39,931 bases of DNA from JADJQU01 sp035490315 (GCA_035490315.1 DATHET010000029.1:1-39931); one strand, 5' to 3'; counted from the first letter of the stretch, positions 14,685 to 22,347 are shown. The notes: generated from the sequence alone by a model not told the origin. Program-made: numbers and translations.

Positions 14685-16403
14685 ATGCAGAGCTCACTCC
14701 TCGCGATGTTCCTGGCGGCGGCCGCGCTGGTCGGCTGCGACTCACCGGGTCCCAAGCAAGCGGTCGCGGCCGAGCGCGATCCCGGGTCGCATGTCTTGAT
14801 GGTCGGCGGGACGTTCCGCGTCGGCGCTCCCGACTGGAAGCTGGCGCAAGCCTTGTACAGCGAGGGCGGGCGGATCGTCGCAATCGGCAGCGAGGCGCAG
14901 GTGCGCCGGCGAGCGCGCGAGCCCTTCACGACGCTGGATCTCGGCGGCAGCGTCGCGGTACCTGGATTGATCGATGCTCACGGACACCTCGAGGGCCTGG
15001 GCAAGTCGCTCGAGGAGATCGATCTGCGCGGCGTCGACAGCTACGCGGCCTTGATCTCGCGCGTCGCTGCACGCGCGGCACAGGTTCCGGCGGGCACCTG
15101 GATCGAGGGCCGGGGCTGGGATCAGAATCTGTGGCCCGACAAGCTCTTCCCCCACCATGCCGAGCTGTCGCGCGCCGTGCCGGATCATCCAGTGTTGCTC
15201 TCGCGCATCGATGGACACGCGATCCTGGTCAACGCCAAGGCGCTGGAGATCGCGGGCCGCGCCGGGGTCCAGGCCGATGAATCACCGGTCGCCGGCGGTC
15301 GCATGGTGCTCGACGGCGAGCGCAAGCCGACGGGCGTGTTCGTCGACAATGCGACCGGGTTGATCGAGGGCAGCGTGCCCGAGGCGGATTACGAAACGCG
15401 CAAGCGCCGCATGCTGCTCGCCGCGCACGAGCTCGCGCGAAATGGGCTGACCGGCTTGCACGACATGGGTGAGGACCAGATGACGGCGCGCATTCTGACC
15501 ACATTCGCCATCGGCGGAGAGCTGCCCATCGAAGTCGCCGGTTACGTGTCGCAGGACTGGCTGGTGAATTCATCGTCCAACCGCACGAGCTGCTGGTTCG
15601 GAGCCGTGGGACCCGTGGAGCCGCTCCGGTATGAGACCGTAGGCGCCAAGCTCTACATGGACGGCGCCCTCGGCTCGCGCGGCGCGGCTCTGCTCGCGGA
15701 TTACGCCGACGAGCCCGGCAATCGCGGCCTGCCGATGCTCTCGCCGGAGCAACTGGACGAGCTGCTCGCGAAATGCGACGAGAACCGCCTCCAACCCGCG
15801 ATCCACGCCATCGGCGATCTCGGCAATCAGCGCGTGCTCGACGCCTACCAGCGGCGCATGGCGGCCTCCAAGACTTTCGCCGAGCTGCGGCCGCGCATCG
15901 AGCACGCGCAGGTCGTCGCGCCAGCAGACTGGCCGCGCTTCGCGAAGCTCGGCGTGATCCCTTCGATGCAGCCGACCCACGCCACCAGCGACATGCCCTG
16001 GGCTCCGTCGCGCCTTGGCCCCGAGCGCGTGCAAGGCGCTTACGCCTGGCGCCGCCTGGATCCCGAGGGAAAGTCGATCGCCTTCGGCAGCGACTGCCCG
16101 GTCGAGCTCTGCGATCCCCTGGCCGGGATCTACGCGGCGATCACCTGCGCCGACAGCCGCGGCGAGCCGAAGGATGGCTACCGTCCGGATCAGCGCCTCG
16201 ATGCCGCGCGGGCCCTGGCGGGCTTCACGCTCAACGCCGCGCGAGCGGCGAACCAGGAAAAGGACTTCGGCAGCCTGGAGCCCGGACACTTCGCCAACCT
16301 GACCGTGCTCGACCTCGATCCGCTGACCTGCGCGCCCAGCGCCCTGCTCGGCGGCCACCATGTGCGCATGACCATCGTGCGCGGCGAAGTCGTGTACCGG
16401 TAA
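14685..16403 (+). CDS. YtcJ-like amidohydrolase, lipoprotein
   Basis: 572 residues from ATG 14685, chosen because it directly begins a lipoprotein signal MQSSLLAMFLAAAALVGC with lipobox LVGC (Cys18); an ATG at 14631 would add 18 charged residues before it. It is an amidohydrolase-3 family TIM-barrel metal-dependent hydrolase: metal motif HxH in LIDAHGHLEG, GLTGLHDMG, HAIGDLGNQRVLDAY, RIEHAQVV, and the late Asp in FGSDCPVELCDP. Members remove or open amide, imide or formamide groups; the substrate cannot be told from sequence. As a lipoprotein it would act outside the cytoplasm, which is a little unusual for the family. It is divergent from the TPR/Exb operon and convergent with the following secreted-protein gene. 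Confidence 0.88.
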   Translation: MQSSLLAMFLAAAALVGCDSPGPKQAVAAERDPGSHVLMVGGTFRVGAPDWKLAQALYSEGGRIVAIGSEAQVRRRAREPFTTLDLGGSVAVPGLIDAHGHLEGLGKSLEEIDLRGVDSYAALISRVAARAAQVPAGTWIEGRGWDQNLWPDKLFPHHAELSRAVPDHPVLLSRIDGHAILVNAKALEIAGRAGVQADESPVAGGRMVLDGERKPTGVFVDNATGLIEGSVPEADYETRKRRMLLAAHELARNGLTGLHDMGEDQMTARILTTFAIGGELPIEVAGYVSQDWLVNSSSNRTSCWFGAVGPVEPLRYETVGAKLYMDGALGSRGAALLADYADEPGNRGLPMLSPEQLDELLAKCDENRLQPAIHAIGDLGNQRVLDAYQRRMAASKTFAELRPRIEHAQVVAPADWPRFAKLGVIPSMQPTHATSDMPWAPSRLGPERVQGAYAWRRLDPEGKSIAFGSDCPVELCDPLAGIYAAITCADSRGEPKDGYRPDQRLDAARALAGFTLNAARAANQEKDFGSLEPGHFANLTVLDLDPLTCAPSALLGGHHVRMTIVRGEVVYR

Positions 16404-16407
16404 CGAT

Positions 16408-16441
16408 CGAGGCCGGCCGCACGTCTGTGCGACCGGCCTCG
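16408..16441. terminator. Bidirectional terminator-like hairpin
   Basis: CGAGGCCGG at 16408-16416, one mismatch, then CGCAC pairs across a GTCT loop with GTGCG, the mismatch and CCGGCCTCG (to 16441). This gives a stem of 14 pairs with one mismatch starting 4 bases after the amidohydrolase stop. On the plus strand no T run follows, so it may work with Rho or simply as a stabilising 3' hairpin. Confidence 0.6.
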
Positions 16442-16451
16442 TAGAAAAGCA

Positions 16452-16469
16452 CTCGGGCTCGCGCCCGGG
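16452..16469 (-). terminator. Terminator of the secreted-protein gene at 16480
   Basis: Reading the minus strand after the stop, CGGGC-GCGA-GCCCG forms a GC hairpin followed within a few bases by GCTTTTCTAC. It is a short intrinsic-type terminator and lies just before the hairpin at 16408-16441. Confidence 0.5.
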
Positions 16470-16479
16470 ATTCGTCAGA

Positions 16480-17517
16480 TCACGGCCCGATGACGTATTC
16501 CAAGCCGTTCGACAGCGTGGCGTTGTTCGGCGGCGAGAAGCCGTTGTCGCGACCCCAGAATTGCGAGTCGACCACGGTGCCCGGGACGGTCAGGTACGCC
16601 GCGGGAATCCCGCCGAGCGCACCGACCGCGAAGGCATTCATGTCGATCGAGTACACGCCCGAGCAGTCGTTCGGCGGAGGATTGCCGGCGGAGTTCAAGG
16701 CGCTCGAGCGACGGACCGGGCCGTTCATGCAGCGGACTCCGCCGAGGAACGGAACCGCTGCTTGACCCGTGTTCGAGTAGATCAGCAGGCCGGGCTTGTT
16801 GTTGACGACCTGGCTGGCAGAGACCGTGAAGCCCGAGCCGGAGGTCGCGCTCGGCGTGCCGCTTCCACCGATGGAAGGCGTGCAGCCCAGCGAGTTGATC
16901 TTGGCGGTGCAATACACGACCGGGACCGCGCCGACGGGATCCAGTTGGATGCCGTTGACCGTGGTGAATCCGGTCGACAGGGTGATGACGACCTGGAGCG
17001 TGCCCGAGGTGACGGTGATGTGATGCTTGGCATGGGTGATGCCCTGCGTCAGGGTGCCCGGCCAGTTGCCGCCCACGGCCTGCATCGGATCGGGCGAGCC
17101 GGGGACGGCAACGTTCGAGAAGTACGTCGCGCTGTCCGGCGCCCAGGCGTAGGTGTAGACGTCGTAGTCGCCGTTGGCGAGACCCGCGAAGTCCATGGTC
17201 ATGTTGCCGTCGTGACCGTCGTCCATCAGCAGCTCGTCGTCACCGGAGGTGCCGAGGTTGTTGAAGCCGAAGGCGAAGTTCACCGAGACGCTCGAGGTGA
17301 CGGTTGCGGTGGTCGAGTTCCCACCGATGTCCGTCAACGGCGTGGTCGCGGCGCTGGTCAGCATGTTCCAGGTACCGGCCTGGCCCGCGGCTGCGCCGTA
17401 GCCAGAGGAAGGGGCGCCGCTGAAGCTGCCGATGTCGATGTTGATTCCTTGAGCGCTCGCTGTGGAGGCCAGGACGGTGACGAGCGCGAGAGCGCTTAGA
17501 CTTGTCTTGAATTGCAC
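16480..17517 (-). CDS. Secreted protein with shared C-terminal module, paralogue A
   Basis: 345 residues from GTG 17517, supported by AGGAGA 6 nt upstream. Signal peptide MQFKTSLSALALVTVLASTASA, cleaved before QGINIDIGSF. Residues 24-200 form a beta-rich domain (GDDELLMDDGHDG, DFAGLANGDYDVYTYAWAPD, TVNGIQLDPVG) resembling jelly-roll, carbohydrate-binding-like exported domains, but I cannot assign a family. About residue 203 onward is the module YCTAKINSLGCTPSI...VVNNKPGLLIY...CSGVYSIDMNAFA...FWGRDNGF, also present in the proteins at 2582-4258 and 17861-18901. The whole protein is collinear with paralogue B, 343 bases upstream on the same strand, so it arose by tandem duplication. Role unknown; an extracellular or cell-surface location is likely. 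Confidence 0.88.
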   Translation of the reverse strand: MQFKTSLSALALVTVLASTASAQGINIDIGSFSGAPSSGYGAAAGQAGTWNMLTSAATTPLTDIGGNSTTATVTSSVSVNFAFGFNNLGTSGDDELLMDDGHDGNMTMDFAGLANGDYDVYTYAWAPDSATYFSNVAVPGSPDPMQAVGGNWPGTLTQGITHAKHHITVTSGTLQVVITLSTGFTTVNGIQLDPVGAVPVVYCTAKINSLGCTPSIGGSGTPSATSGSGFTVSASQVVNNKPGLLIYSNTGQAAVPFLGGVRCMNGPVRRSSALNSAGNPPPNDCSGVYSIDMNAFAVGALGGIPAAYLTVPGTVVDSQFWGRDNGFSPPNNATLSNGLEYVIGP

Positions 17518-17860
17518 GATTATCTCCTGAAAGGACGAGGGAGAGCGGCTCGCAAGCCGGCCGCGGGGGCGGACGGCCGTCGAGAACCGCTGGTAACGAT
17601 CTGCTTACAAAGCCTACGGCCTTTCTTGCAATCGTGCTCGAACTCTTGCGAGATCCGGGCGACCCTGGGCTTTGGGGGTCGGATGCGCGATCCTCGTGGT
17701 CAGCTGAGCTTTGGGGCTTGCCCGCGCCGGTCAGGCGACCACCCGGGAGCCTGGCTTCAGGGGAATGAATTCGAGCCCGCCCACTGCCTTCCCGCCCCTT
17801 CCGAGCGTCGACCTCCATGGCGCGACCCAGGCGGGCGGCGCTTTCCCGAGAATTGCTGGC
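17518..17860. other. 343-bp intergenic region between the tandem paralogues
   Basis: This region must contain the 3' end of paralogue B's transcript and the promoter of paralogue A. On the minus strand, TTGCAA, 17 bases, then GTAAGC near 17600-17630 is the only loosely promoter-like arrangement and is weak. GCTTTGGGG occurs twice (17669-17677 and 17708-17716). Beside the paralogue B stop there is a copy of the TGGCGCGACCCAGG motif (17818-17850). No ORF here has coding character. Confidence 0.45.
17818..17850. repeat. Direct repeat, copy 1, downstream of paralogue B
   Basis: TGGCGCGACCCAGG, 5 bases, GGCGCTTTC is repeated in the same orientation at 19039-19070 (there with 6 intervening bases). 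The two copies flank the paralogue B gene. Copy 2 forms one arm of the terminator hairpin of the MamK-like gene; copy 1 has no partner arm nearby. Confidence 0.55.
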
Positions 17861-18901
17861 TTACGGCCCGATCACGAATTCCAGACCATCCGACAGGGTG
17901 GCATTGTTCGGGGGAGCGAAGCCGTTGTCACGACCCCAGAATTGCGAGTCGATCGTCGTGCCCGCGACCGTCAGGTAAGGAGCAGGTGCGCCGCCCAGCC
18001 CGCCAACCGCGAAGGCATTCATGTCGAGCGAATAGGCGCCAGAGCAGTTGTTCGGAGGAGGAGTCCCGATCGAGGACAGGGCAATCGAACGTTGGAAAGG
18101 CGAGGCGACGCAGAGCAGTCCACCCAGGAACGGAGCCGCGGCCTGACCGTTGTTGGTGTAGATGAGCAGGCCAGGCTTGTTGTTGATCACGTTGGAGCCC
18201 TGGATCGTGAAGCCAGAGCCCGACGCGGCGCTCGGGGTGCCGCTGCCTGAGATCGAGGGAGTGCAGCCCAGGGAGTTCAGCTTGGCAGTGCAATAGGTAC
18301 CCGCTGGCGCTCCCACGGGATCGAGTTGCACTCCGTTGACCGAAACGAATCCACTGGCCAGGGTGCAGTCAATATGGATCGTTCCCGCCGTGACGCTGAC
18401 ACGGTGCTTGGCGTGCGTGATTCCTTGCGAAAAACCGCCCGGCCAGGTGCCGCCGATGGTCTGGAGCGGATTGACGGAGCCAGTCACCGCCACATCGGTG
18501 CGGTAGGTCGAGCTGTCCGGTGCCCAGGCGTAGGTGTAGACGTCGTAGTCGCCGTTGATGAGTCCGGAAAAGTCCAGGGCCAAGGCGCCGTCGTGACAGT
18601 CGTCCATCAGCAATTCGTCGTCTCCGAGCGTGCCGGCATTGTTGAATCCGAACGCGTAGTTGTTCGTGCTCGTTCCGGTGAGCATCACGGCAGTGAAGGC
18701 GCCGCCGGTGTCGATCAGCGGCGTGGGGGTGTTGCTCGTCAGCTGATTCCAGGTGCCGCTGGTCCCCGCTGCGGCACCGTAACTTGGGCTAGGGACGGCG
18801 TTGAAACTGCCGATGTCGATGTTGAACCGCTGAGCAGCTGCGGACGGAGCAAGGATGGAAATGACGAGCGCGAGGGCGCACGACGTCGGAGTCAATCGCA
18901 T
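17861..18901 (-). CDS. Secreted protein with shared C-terminal module, paralogue B
   Basis: 346 residues from ATG 18901, chosen for AGGAGA 7 nt upstream and for a clean signal peptide MRLTPTSCALALVISILAPSAAA before QRFNIDIGSF. A longer ORF starting upstream has no signal and is rejected. The N-terminal domain matches paralogue A along its length (GDDELLMDDCHDG, DFSGLINGDYDVYTYAWAPD, GITHAKH, SVNGVQLDPVG). From about residue 203 it carries the shared module (YCTAKLNSLGC, NVINNKPGLLIY, CSGAYSLDMNAFA, QFWGRDNGF). An extra Cys is present in MDDCHDG, and another in HIDCTLASGF, absent from paralogue A, which could make a disulfide. The function is unknown. It lies downstream of the MamK-like gene but is separated from it by a strong hairpin, so it is probably its own transcript. 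Confidence 0.88.
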   Translation of the reverse strand: MRLTPTSCALALVISILAPSAAAQRFNIDIGSFNAVPSPSYGAAAGTSGTWNQLTSNTPTPLIDTGGAFTAVMLTGTSTNNYAFGFNNAGTLGDDELLMDDCHDGALALDFSGLINGDYDVYTYAWAPDSSTYRTDVAVTGSVNPLQTIGGTWPGGFSQGITHAKHRVSVTAGTIHIDCTLASGFVSVNGVQLDPVGAPAGTYCTAKLNSLGCTPSISGSGTPSAASGSGFTIQGSNVINNKPGLLIYTNNGQAAAPFLGGLLCVASPFQRSIALSSIGTPPPNNCSGAYSLDMNAFAVGGLGGAPAPYLTVAGTTIDSQFWGRDNGFAPPNNATLSDGLEFVIGP

Positions 18902-19038
18902 CGGGATCTCCTGATGGAGCGGGGGAAGGGCGCGAATGCGGTGGAGCGCGTGAAGTTGACCCGGCGGGGAAGGCCGGGACGTTCCGCGGTTGCATCGTAC
19001 GACCATCCGATCATCCAGGGACGAGGAGGCACCCGAAT

Positions 19039-19070
19039 TGGCGCGACCCAGGGGGAAGGGCGCTTTCTCG
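19039..19070. repeat. Direct repeat, copy 2, upstream of paralogue B
   Basis: Second copy of the TGGCGCGACCCAGG + GGCGCTTTC motif found at 17818-17850. Here the first block is the left arm of the hairpin at 19043-19088. Confidence 0.55.
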
Positions 19071-19088
19071 CCACTCCCCCTGGGTCGC
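19043..19088 (-). terminator. Strong hairpin after the MamK-like gene
   Basis: GCGACCCAGGGGGA (19043-19056) pairs perfectly with TCCCCCTGGGTCGC (19075-19088), a 14-bp stem with an 18-nt loop, starting 21 bases past the stop of the MamK-like gene. There is no T run after it on the minus strand. It probably ends or stabilises the HDOD/GGDEF-like/MamK-like transcript. Confidence 0.65.
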
Positions 19089-19109
19089 AGGACTCTACTG
19101 GCCGCCGGG

Positions 19110-20180
19110 TTACTTGAGCTTCTCCCAGTACTCCTCGGGCATGTCGTGCGCGATCTTCAGCGCGCCGTTCGCGCCGCCGTACATCGGCTCTTCGATCTTG
19201 ACCACGCGGCCGCCGCCCAGGCGCAGGCGCATCTCCTCTTCGATGGCGCGGTCGAGATTCTTGATCATCGATCCCCCGCCGGCGAGCAGCACGCGGTTCT
19301 TCAGCTTGTCCTGGAATTCCGGGTGGAAGCTCGCGACCAGCTTGCCCAGGCCCTCGACCATCGGCGGGACGATCGAGCGGCTGGCCGTGCGCATGTCCGC
19401 CGTGATGTCGAAGGAAGTCGGCTTGCCGTTGACGGGCAATTGCACGACCACCTTGGCCATCTCCTCGGACACGTCGGCGTGCTTCTCCTTGATGTTCTTG
19501 ACCATCTCGATCGTGTAGCTCGCGCCCGGGCAGGACTTCTGCATCAGGTCGTAGAGCAGGCGGTCGACGTGGTCCCCGGCGAAGGTGTTCGTCAGCTGGT
19601 CGGCGTCCTCGGGCATGGTGCCGTGCATCCGGCACATGTCCGTCGTGCCGGCGCCGATGTCGATCACCAGGACGTCCTCGAGCCAGTCGAGGCCGTAGGC
19701 GACCGAGAAGGGCTCGGAGCAGAGCATCACGCTGTCGACCGACTCGCGAGCCGCGTCGAGGATCGCCTTCTTGTTGTGGATCGAGGCCTGGGCCGGAGCG
19801 CCGATCACGGCGTAGATCAGCTCGTCCTTGCGCGGCTGGGAGCGGGCGATGATCTCGCGGATCAGGTCCTGCGCGGCCTGCATGTTCGCCTGGCTGGCCT
19901 TGGCGTCCTTGGCGTCCTGCTTGATCACGCCGTCGCCGAGCGGACGGTAGAGATCGAGGGACAAGCGCTTCTCCAGGGCTTCCTGGCCGAACAGCTTGTC
20001 CTTCTTGAGCAGCTTCTTCGCCACCACGTCCTTGGGATAGCCGACGTAGGAAGCCACTGTCTCGCGCACGCCGTTGGAAGCGCAGACGGAAGTGCGCGAA
20101 GTGCCCAGGTCGATGCCCAGGTACAGCACGCCCTTGTCTTTCTTGATTCCGGCGGCGACGTCTTTGTCCTTGTCAGTCAT
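19110..20180 (-). CDS. mamK: MamK-family actin-like filament protein
   Basis: 356 residues, very close in layout to MamK of magnetotactic bacteria. Phosphate-1 loop YLGIDLGTSRTSV (22-32); VGYPKDVVAKKLL; VIGAPAQASIHNKKAIL; SEPFSVAYGLD with E156; phosphate-2 loop VIDIGAGTTDMC with D174; KNIKEKHADVSE; PVNGKPTSFDIT; adenosine loop LLAGGGSMI (about 297-305); and a MamK-like tail GALKIAHDMPEEYWEKL. E156 and D174 are 18 residues apart, like E143 and D161, the catalytic pair of MamK. MreB and Hsp70 fit less well, because the DQLTNTFAGDHVD region and the tail are MamK-specific. It should form dynamic cytoplasmic filaments using ATP. The charged N-terminal extension (MTDKDKDVAAGIKKDKG) is a little longer than usual. 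No magnetosome genes are present, so it probably positions something else. It is last of three same-strand genes with a GGDEF-like and an HDOD protein. Confidence 0.9.
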   Translation of the reverse strand: MTDKDKDVAAGIKKDKGVLYLGIDLGTSRTSVCASNGVRETVASYVGYPKDVVAKKLLKKDKLFGQEALEKRLSLDLYRPLGDGVIKQDAKDAKASQANMQAAQDLIREIIARSQPRKDELIYAVIGAPAQASIHNKKAILDAARESVDSVMLCSEPFSVAYGLDWLEDVLVIDIGAGTTDMCRMHGTMPEDADQLTNTFAGDHVDRLLYDLMQKSCPGASYTIEMVKNIKEKHADVSEEMAKVVVQLPVNGKPTSFDITADMRTASRSIVPPMVEGLGKLVASFHPEFQDKLKNRVLLAGGGSMIKNLDRAIEEEMRLRLGGGRVVKIEEPMYGGANGALKIAHDMPEEYWEKLK

Positions 20181-20253
20181 GGCTGTCTTTCTTTGATGGG
20201 GGCGTGGGGTTGGTTCGCGAGGCTGTGGGGCACGGAATGCGGGGATACCAGTC

Positions 20254-21303
20254 TCAAACTGCGGGGCCTTGACGGGAAACCGCGTTCTTCAACTCGAGGT
20301 TCGCCTCGAAGATCTTCTGCATCAGCTCTTTCTTCAAGAGCTTCGCTTCGTCCTCGGCGGAAATGCCCTGGACGTTGCGGTAGACCGAGGCCAGGCCCGG
20401 ATCGAGGGACTTCATCGCGGCCATCCGCGACAGGTCCGTCTCGGTCCGCTCGAGCATGTCGTTGAGCTTGTTGATCCGCCGCTCGAGGTTCTCGATCTGG
20501 CGGCGGTACTCCATTTCGCGCTCGTCGGTGAACGACGGGCGGTCCTGCTCCGGATGGTGCGCGGCGGCGGGCAGGGCCGGCGCGGTGCCGCGTCCGGAGT
20601 TGGCGAAAATCCGCATGCCTTCGACGTAGGCCTGGTGCGAGGGCGAGCTCGGATCCTGGCCGAACAGGGCGCCGGGTGAAGGCGTCGGCGAGACGGCGCC
20701 CTTGGGCAGCTCGCGCTCGGCGCGCTTCTGGAACCAGTCGTAGAGCTCGGTGTGGACGTAGCGATCGCCGCCGCCCTGCAGCGCGACGTCGAGGCCCGAC
20801 TCGGCCACCGAGAGCAGCGTCTCGTAGAACAGGCGCTGGATCGGCTTGGCGGTCTGGTTGTGCGACCCGCCGATCGCCACGCTGACGCGCACGTTCCGGC
20901 CGTCGGACTCGAACTTGAGCTTGCGCGCGCCCTCGAGCAGGCGCTTGGCCAGGGCGTCCGCGCCGCTGCGGGGCGCGTGGGGAATCATGACCAGCAGGCG
21001 GTCGTCGACGAGCACCCCGAGCAGGTCGCTGGCGCGAGTCTCGGCGCGCAACAGCTCGCCCAGGGAGTGCAGGATGGTCTCCTTGGTCTCCATCCCGTAG
21101 AGGTCGTGCAGCCGCTCGAGGCGGTCGACCGCGATCAGGAAACAAGCCAGCGGGTACTTGTAGCGCTGGGCCCGCTCGAACTCGATCCGCATCAAACGCC
21201 GCACGTCCTGGGGCGAGAACAACCCCCCTTCGGTGGTCCCGAAGTCGGCTGCGGCGACGCTGGGCCGCCCTGCGATGTCGTCTGTTCGACGGAACGGGGT
21301 CAT
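20254..21303 (-). CDS. Degenerate GGDEF-domain protein with C-terminal coiled coil
   Basis: 349 residues from ATG 21303. Residues 30-180 follow the diguanylate-cyclase fold: LMRIEFERAQRYKYPLACFLIAVDRLERLHDLYG, then RASDLLG, and later VRVSVAIGG. The active-site loop is lost: the five residues aligned with GGDEF are VDDRL (99-103). The inhibitory-site motif RxxD is kept (R90-A-S-D93), five residues before, exactly as in product-binding cyclases. It is therefore unlikely to make c-di-GMP but might bind it. Residues 180-255 are Pro/Gly-rich and probably disordered. About 255-345 is a strong coiled coil (EYRRQIENLERRINKLNDML, LLKKELMQKIFEANLELKNA). The gene lies 73 bases before the MamK-like gene and 103 after the HDOD gene on the same strand. 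I infer a filament adaptor or regulator. Confidence 0.8.
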   Translation of the reverse strand: MTPFRRTDDIAGRPSVAAADFGTTEGGLFSPQDVRRLMRIEFERAQRYKYPLACFLIAVDRLERLHDLYGMETKETILHSLGELLRAETRASDLLGVLVDDRLLVMIPHAPRSGADALAKRLLEGARKLKFESDGRNVRVSVAIGGSHNQTAKPIQRLFYETLLSVAESGLDVALQGGGDRYVHTELYDWFQKRAERELPKGAVSPTPSPGALFGQDPSSPSHQAYVEGMRIFANSGRGTAPALPAAAHHPEQDRPSFTDEREMEYRRQIENLERRINKLNDMLERTETDLSRMAAMKSLDPGLASVYRNVQGISAEDEAKLLKKELMQKIFEANLELKNAVSRQGPAV

Positions 21304-21381
21304 GGATCGGTTCGGTCTCGGGAAGGCGGGGGGCGTAGACCTTAACGTGGCTGCCCTCGGGTTGCACCCGCCGTCTTACTC

Positions 21382-21399
21382 CCAGCCTTGTTCGGCTGG
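21382..21399 (-). promoter_or_regulatory. Hairpin between HDOD and GGDEF-like genes
   Basis: CCAGCC-TTGTTC-GGCTGG forms a 6-bp stem, 8 bases after the HDOD gene's stop and 78 bases before the next start. With no T run it is more likely an mRNA-processing or partial-termination element than a full terminator. Confidence 0.35.
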
Positions 21400-21406
21400 C
21401 GACCCC

Positions 21407-22252
21407 TCAGATCTGCACCTGAGTCCGCAGGACGGAAGCTCTTTCCACGAAGGACCCGAAATCGTCGGGCTTGACCCGCAGGGTTTCGCGCGCGAGCGCG
21501 GTGAGCCGCGGCAAGGCGGCGCCGAATCCGGGTGTGCCCAGGCGGTAGGCCAGCTGGTCGCAGAGCGCCACCACCGCCGTCGCGGGATTGTTCAAGACTT
21601 CGTCGCGCGGCCCGTGGTGGAAGCGGATGGCGTGACTCACGGGCTCGGGGAAGCGCCAGCGCTGGGAGACCAGCTCGCCGACCTCGACGTGCGTGAAGCC
21701 GAGCATGCGCTCCTCGGTCAGGTGGATGGCTTCGCCGGTCTGCCTCGCGGTGCGATAGACCTCGGCATACTGCTCCTGCAGCGAGTCGAGCAGCACCGCC
21801 TTGCCGACGTCGTGCAGCAAGCCGCAGGTGTAGAACTCTTCCGGCGCGATCGTGCAGGAGAGTGTCATCCGCCGCGAGAGCTCCTGACACAATTGCGCGG
21901 TGAACACTGAGTGTGTCCACAATTCGTGCAGGTCGAAATCGAACTTCTTGCTCAGGTGCTCGAAGCGGCCGACGAGCGAAGCCTGCAAGGCGATGTTGCG
22001 CAACGAACGCGCGCCGATCACCGCGGCGGCTTCCTCGGGCGAGATCGCCGGCTTGGCGAGGCCGTAGTACGCGCTGTTGGCGACGCGCAACACCGTGGCG
22101 GTGATCGCCGGATCCTGCGCCACGACCGACCCGATGTCGCGGATGCGCACGTTCGGGTCATCGACCATCGCCGTGATCCGCGTCACTACCTCGGGCAGTG
22201 TCGGCAGCGTGATCTTCTCGCTGAGGCGCTTTTGTGCTTCCTGCTTGCTCAT
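21407..22252 (-). CDS. HDOD-domain signalling protein
   Basis: 281 residues, essentially one HDOD domain. Signs are the opening LPTLPEVVTRITAMVDDPNVRIRDIG (quoted in part as LPTLPEVVTRI), QDPAITATVLRVANSAYYG, the helix ELWTHSVFTAQLCQELSRR, the HD-like LLHDVGKAVLL, and GFTHVEVGELVSQRW followed by AIRFHHGP. HDOD proteins are regulatory relatives of HD phosphodiesterases, found in motility, chemotaxis and c-di-GMP networks. Several HD-type His/Asp residues remain here (HD in LLHDVGK, and HH), but catalysis is not established for the family. It is first of three same-strand genes with the degenerate GGDEF protein and the MamK-like actin, and divergent from the M1 peptidase. No good Shine-Dalgarno site precedes the ATG. 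Confidence 0.88.
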   Translation of the reverse strand: MSKQEAQKRLSEKITLPTLPEVVTRITAMVDDPNVRIRDIGSVVAQDPAITATVLRVANSAYYGLAKPAISPEEAAAVIGARSLRNIALQASLVGRFEHLSKKFDFDLHELWTHSVFTAQLCQELSRRMTLSCTIAPEEFYTCGLLHDVGKAVLLDSLQEQYAEVYRTARQTGEAIHLTEERMLGFTHVEVGELVSQRWRFPEPVSHAIRFHHGPRDEVLNNPATAVVALCDQLAYRLGTPGFGAALPRLTALARETLRVKPDDFGSFVERASVLRTQVQI

Positions 22253-22328
22253 GAAAACGCCGGACGGCGGGGGAACGGGTCGGAGTGCGCTCCCGATATC
22301 GAACGCCGATCGCCTTGCAGTTGAGCGA

Positions 22329-22347
22329 CATCCCGCGGCTTGGGATG
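22329..22347. promoter_or_regulatory. Inverted repeat in a divergent promoter region
   Basis: CATCCC-GCGGCTT-GGGATG lies in the 152-bp gap between the divergent HDOD and M1 peptidase genes. A 6-bp dyad with a 7-base spacer could bind a regulator, but it is short enough to be chance. No confident promoter boxes were found around it. Confidence 0.25.

Noticed and set aside
18990..20465. 491-codon plus-strand open frame
   Set aside because: Antisense to the MamK-like gene; composition is His/Asp/Val-rich with no recognisable domain.
19110..22252. Magnetosome gene island
   Set aside because: Only the MamK-like gene fits; no other mam gene is present in the window.
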